Made by a program: the position numbers and the translations under genes. From positions 248,001 to 312,000 of the forward strand of contig JAIBCB010000003.1 in assembly GCA_019694355.1 (NCBI GenBank): 64,000 bases of DNA, given 5' to 3'. This DNA is from Pyrinomonadaceae bacterium. GTDB taxonomy: Bacteria > Acidobacteriota > Blastocatellia > Pyrinomonadales > Pyrinomonadaceae. The notes under the pieces are model-generated. The model did not search any database and was not told the origin of the DNA. It saw nothing but the letters and a program-made list of their open reading frames with translations. Of this stretch, positions 60,793 to 64,000 are shown in pieces; the stretch's first letter is position 1; each line of letters opens with the position of its first letter.

Positions 60793-61224
60793 CTCGTTTC
60801 TCCGATAATTCTCAAAAAGTCGATCGGTCGGACGGCTCGGATGCCAAACCTATCCGTCGCAAGGAAGTCTTTTGTATTAAAGGTAATAATGTAGTCACAA
60901 TTGCTTTCCACCGCCAATTCTAATAAGAAATCGTCATTTGGATCACTCAACGTCGCCCTCCAAAGGAAGTGTATACGCCTTAAATTAGAATTTTCGCACA
61001 AAAAGTCGAGTACGTCATCAATTTCTTGATGACTCATTGACAGGTAATGCTCCGGACGTTTCAGCACGGCTTCGTATTCCAGCACCAAAGGAACGGAAAG
61101 GTTGGTCTCGAAGCGCGGATCTCCGATCAAGGTAAGTAAGCGAAATGAGGTACCGGCCGTCGAACGTGCGGCGGCCAGAAGAACATTTGGTGTCAATAAT
61201 TATTTGTAGAGCCTTAGCCTTCAC
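60789..61224 (-). pseudogene. PIN-domain toxin with +1 frameshift in the catalytic motif
   Basis: From a GTG at 61224, which overlaps the lepA 3' end by 11 bases, the frame reads [10 protein letters not shown] and is then lost; the +1 frame continues NVLLAAARSTAGTSFRLLTL to the stop at 60789. Removing one A from the AAA at 61186-61188 restores IIIDTNVLLAAARS, the typical PIN start with catalytic Asp and Asn. The rest (DPNDDFLLELA, ITFNTKDF) is intact. The break may be mutational decay, programmed frameshifting or a sequencing error. The start of the unshifted part would be ATG at 61196, without the first Asp. Confidence 0.8.
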
Positions 61225-63016
61225 TAACCTTTAGGACGGCGAGGAAAGCTTCTTGCGGTATCTCGACGCGGCCGACCTTCTTCATTCGGCGTTTGCCTTC
61301 TTTTTGCTTTTCGAGAAGCTTGCGTTTACGCGAAATATCGCCGCCGTAGCATTTCGCGATGACGTTCTTGCCCATCGATTTGACGGTTTCGCGGGCGATC
61401 ACCTTATTGCCGATCGCGGCCTGGATCGGCACTTCAAAAAGCTGCCGCGGGATCAGCTCTTTCATTTTTGCGGCGAGAAGACGACCTTTCGCGGCGGCAG
61501 TGTCGCTATGCATGATGAGCGAAAGTGCATCGACCGGTTCGCCCGCAACGAGAATATCGAGCTTTACGAGTTTGCTCTCCTTGTAGCCCGAAAGATGATA
61601 ATCGAGCGACGCATAGCCGCGCGAGACGCTCTTCAAACGATCGTAAAAATCGAGCACGATCTCATTGAGCGGTAGTTCGTAAACGAGCATCACACGGTCT
61701 TTTGTAACGTACTCGAACTTCTTCTGCACGCCGCGTTTCTCGTCCAATAGCGGAAGTATACCGCCGAGGAAACTGTCGTTGGTAAGGATCGTGGCTTCGA
61801 TGACGGGTTCCTCGATCTTGGTTGTACGGCCGGGATCGGGCATCTGCGATGGCGAATCGATCTCGTGAACGGTTCCGTCGGTCGTCGTAACGCGATAACG
61901 TACGCCAGGTGCGGTGGTAATGAGATCGAGGTTGAATTCCCTTTCGAGCCGCTCCTGGATGATCTCCATATGCAGAAGCCCGAGGAACCCGCAACGGAAT
62001 CCGAAGCCCAAGGCCGTTGAGCTTTCCGGCTCGTAGAAGAACGAAGCGTCGTTGAGCCGCAGCTTGTCCATCGCATCGCGAAGGTCTTCGTATTGGGCCG
62101 AATCCGTCGGATAAAGCCCCGCAAAGACCATCGGTTTTACTTCCTGAAAGCCGGGGAAAGGCTCCTTCGTCGGCTTTGCCGCATCTGTGATCGTATCGCC
62201 GATCTGCACGTCGGCGACGGTCTTGATCGAGGCGGTCAGAAAGCCCACTTCTCCGGGACCGAGTTCAGCGATCGGGGTCGGACGGGGGCGGTTAACCCCA
62301 AGCGTTTCAACGAGATACTCACGGCCGGTATTAAAAAAGCGGATCTTCGTGCCTTTCTTTATCGTCCCGTCAATTATCCGGAAAAGCACGATGACGCCGC
62401 GATATGAATCGTACCAGCTATCAAAGATGAGAGCCTTGAGCGGAGCTGACGCGTCGCCCTTTGGCGGCGGAATGTCGCGTACGATCTCTTCCAGAATGTC
62501 ATCGACGCCGACGCCGGTTTTTGCCGAAGCAAGAACCGTATGCGACGTATCAAGCCCGATGATCGTCTCGATCTGCTCTTTTATCCGTTCCGGTTCGGCA
62601 GACGGCAGGTCGATCTTGTTCAGGACCGGCACCAATTCAAGGTCGTTCTCGATCGCAAGATACGTGTTTGCAAGGGTTTGGGCCTCGACACCCTGCGAAG
62701 CATCGACGACGAGCAGCGCGCCCTCGCAGGCCGAAAGCGAGCGTGACACTTCGTATGTGAAATCCACGTGGCCGGGCGTGTCGATCAGGTTCAGGACATA
62801 TTCTTTGCCGTCCTTTGCCTTGTAATCGAGGCGGACGGCGTGTGCCTTGATCGTGATGCCGCGTTCTCGTTCGAGGTCCATATTGTCAAGCAACTGGTCC
62901 TCCATCTCGCGTTCGGCGACCGCGCCGGTCAACTGCAGGATGCGGTCGGCAAGCGTTGATTTGCCATGATCGATATGGGCAATGATCGAAAAGTTACGAA
63001 TACGCGATAAGTCCAT
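61214..63016 (-). CDS. lepA: Elongation factor 4 (LepA)
   Basis: A 600-residue translational GTPase that can back-translocate ribosomes. G1 [13 protein letters not shown], effector region [13 protein letters not shown]3 [17 protein letters not shown]4 NKIDLPSA and the LepA-specific C-terminal domain ([21 protein letters not shown], split). The ATG at 63016 was chosen over an upstream GTG because it gives the usual [16 protein letters not shown]. The 3' end is duplicated in decayed form at 60363 and 59423. Confidence 0.96.
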   Translation of the reverse strand: MDLSRIRNFSIIAHIDHGKSTLADRILQLTGAVAEREMEDQLLDNMDLERERGITIKAHAVRLDYKAKDGKEYVLNLIDTPGHVDFTYEVSRSLSACEGALLVVDASQGVEAQTLANTYLAIENDLELVPVLNKIDLPSAEPERIKEQIETIIGLDTSHTVLASAKTGVGVDDILEEIVRDIPPPKGDASAPLKALIFDSWYDSYRGVIVLFRIIDGTIKKGTKIRFFNTGREYLVETLGVNRPRPTPIAELGPGEVGFLTASIKTVADVQIGDTITDAAKPTKEPFPGFQEVKPMVFAGLYPTDSAQYEDLRDAMDKLRLNDASFFYEPESSTALGFGFRCGFLGLLHMEIIQERLEREFNLDLITTAPGVRYRVTTTDGTVHEIDSPSQMPDPGRTTKIEEPVIEATILTNDSFLGGILPLLDEKRGVQKKFEYVTKDRVMLVYELPLNEIVLDFYDRLKSVSRGYASLDYHLSGYKESKLVKLDILVAGEPVDALSLIMHSDTAAAKGRLLAAKMKELIPRQLFEVPIQAAIGNKVIARETVKSMGKNVIAKCYGGDISRKRKLLEKQKEGKRRMKKVGRVEIPQEAFLAVLKVSEG

Positions 63017-63106
63017 CAAAAACACTCAAAGACAAACGAGCATTGTAGCAAATCGCCCTGAAAACGCTCGTCCGCATCATTGGTGTTTGGGACAAAAAAA
63101 TAAAAA

Positions 63107-63136
63107 TTGCTCTAAAACTTTTGTTTTTGTTATAGT
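63107..63136 (+). promoter_or_regulatory. Possible promoter for the YtxH gene
   Basis: TTGCTC (63107-63112) and TATAGT (63131-63136) spaced by 18 bases in the AT-rich divergent region between lepA and the YtxH gene. Confidence 0.4.
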
Positions 63137-63201
63137 TATGGTCAAAGATACTTCGAATTGGCAGTGCCCGGCGGATCTACGGCCGGAGACGAGGAGAAAC
63201 G

Positions 63202-63639
63202 ATGAGACGAGAATACGAAAGCGAAGGCACAAGCGCTTCGACAAAGTTGACCTTTCTTTTGGTAGGCGGAGCGATCGGGGCCGTTGTTGCCCTGCTTTTT
63301 GCCCCAAAATCAGGCGAAGAGCTTCGCGGCGACATTGCCGATGCTACGCGTAAGGGCATCGAAAAGAGCAAAGAGGCAGCGACCCATCTCCAGGCAAAGG
63401 CCGGTGAGTATTACGAAACCGCGGCGGAGAAAGCTGGCGAACTCTATCACACTGCGCAGGAAAAGGCGGGCGAACTCGGCGACAAGGCAAAGGCCGCAGC
63501 GGCACGGACCGCGAATCCTTTTACCGCAGCGATCGAGGCCGGTAAGGACGCTTACACCGCTGAAAAACGCCGCGGCGAGGCCAACGCGATCACCGAAGGC
63601 CGGGCGAGCTATCCGGTCGATAAAAAGGACGAAAAGTAA
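63202..63639 (+). CDS. YtxH domain-containing protein
   Basis: A 145-residue protein: FLLVGGAIGAVVALLFAPKSGEELRGDI is the YtxH signature (one membrane helix followed by APKSGEELR). The remainder is an Ala/Glu/Lys-rich helical region with three copies of an approximately 11-residue AGE-Y/L-type motif (KAGEYYETA, KAGELYHTA, KAGELGDKA), likely coiled coil or apolipoprotein-like. YtxH proteins are often stress-induced; no enzymatic role is known. AGGAG lies just upstream of the ATG. A membrane protein gene follows 3 bases later. Confidence 0.88.
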   Translation: MRREYESEGTSASTKLTFLLVGGAIGAVVALLFAPKSGEELRGDIADATRKGIEKSKEAATHLQAKAGEYYETAAEKAGELYHTAQEKAGELGDKAKAAAARTANPFTAAIEAGKDAYTAEKRRGEANAITEGRASYPVDKKDEK

Positions 63640-63642
63640 GAG

Positions 63643-64000
63643 ATGAACCCGGCTGAACCTCAATTCTGGATGATGGTGGCATCGATCGTCATCGCGATCT
63701 GCTTTATCGTGATGGCGATCGCTCTTATCTGGATAGCAACGATCGTTCGCAAGGTCGTCGGCACCGTCCGACGCGTCGAGGAAAAGGTTGAGCCGCTCAT
63801 CACAAAGGTCGATGCGATCGGTGCGCAGGGAAAAGAGATCTCTGTGCACTTTAACGATATTTCGGCTAATCTTTCCGTTGCCACACGTCACTTCGCAGAA
63901 TCGACCGAGCTCATCAAGGAAGAGGTCGCCGAACTTAAATCCCTCGTAAGCGACACCGCTTTGACCGCGAAGGATAAAGTTGCGCTTGTAAGCCGGACCA
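63643..64000 (+). CDS. Membrane protein with DUF948-like helical region (C-terminus cut by window end)
   Basis: The first 119 codons are visible. Residues about 10-34 form a membrane helix (MMVASIVIAICFIVMAIALIW, split), followed by a charged helical stretch (VVGTVRRVEEKVEPLITKVDAIG) typical of DUF948-like proteins that accompany YtxH. It starts 3 bases after the YtxH stop, so they are one unit. The reading frame continues beyond 64000. Confidence 0.8.
   Translation, partial: MNPAEPQFWMMVASIVIAICFIVMAIALIWIATIVRKVVGTVRRVEEKVEPLITKVDAIGAQGKEISVHFNDISANLSVATRHFAESTELIKEEVAELKSLVSDTALTAKDKVALVSRT

Overview
The window looks like chromosomal DNA of an Acidobacteriota, most likely a Blastocatellia/Pyrinomonadaceae-type soil bacterium. 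That is inference from gene content: paired secreted VWFA-related proteins of the acidobacterial kind, a DUF1501 Tat protein, orphan pilT with a zinc-ribbon partner, PIN/ParE/FitA toxin-antitoxin pairs between housekeeping genes, a moderately GC-rich composition, and phrase-like interspersed repeats. About 63 protein genes, one tRNA-Leu(CAA), two lepA 3'-end remnants and one frameshifted toxin gene are supported.

Layout. 1-3.6 kb: rhomboid protease (cut by the window edge), dicarboxylate symporter, GlcD-like FAD oxidase. 3.8-7.2 kb: zinc-ribbon/DUF3761-like protein, an orphan antitoxin, a PIN toxin-antitoxin pair, AraC regulator, NTF2-like and VOC proteins. 7.2-12 kb: two VWA proteins, phosphomannomutase, a repeat-containing secreted protein. 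12-22.3 kb: housekeeping (queA, acetyltransferase, thiE, pilT, holA, lptE-like with a newly noted 49-residue membrane protein, folP, ftsH, tilS). 22.5-28.5 kb: thioesterase-argH divergent from argG, ParDE, a zinc-ribbon protein, DUF1501, RelE-type TA. 28.6-38.4 kb: five consecutive exported glycosidases on the minus strand (GH20, GH109, GH35, sialidase, GH92), which together could take apart sialylated, galactosylated, HexNAc- and mannose-containing glycoprotein glycans. 38.4-45.4 kb: a REP-flanked RAYT transposase, then the ileS-(hyp)-lspA-(four-helix)-lgt-rluD cluster for lipoprotein maturation and translation. 45.5-49.5 kb: a three-domain GH18/NodB/GT2 membrane protein and clpS. 49.7-58.3 kb: TPR sigma-54 activator, a 0.7 kb repeat-rich gap, cysteine desulfurase, FHA-GAF-cyclase, MreB, FitAB-like TA. 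58.4-64 kb: tRNA-Leu, SRAP protein, DUF6438 protein, TA pair, lepA, YtxH and a membrane protein cut by the window end.

The most unusual signals are structural. (1) The 3' end of lepA occurs three times: once in the functional gene and twice as decayed C-terminal fragments about 0.85 and 1.8 kb downstream, with one gene cassette lying in each interval. This is the pattern expected of repeated insertions at a gene 3' end. (2) Imperfect palindromes of about 70 bp sit in frame inside two conserved genes (GH92 and rluD), adding low-complexity peptide stretches. (3) A RAYT gene has REP-like hairpins on both sides, and a four-helix-bundle gene is bracketed by inverted arrays of a 7-bp repeat, one of which now encodes the C-terminal tail of LspA. 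(4) The PIN toxin next to lepA has a +1 shift exactly in its Asp-Thr-Asn catalytic motif. (5) A 728-bp gap contains a strong hairpin and a promoter-like element with no gene. All functions are read from sequence motifs; no database search was run.
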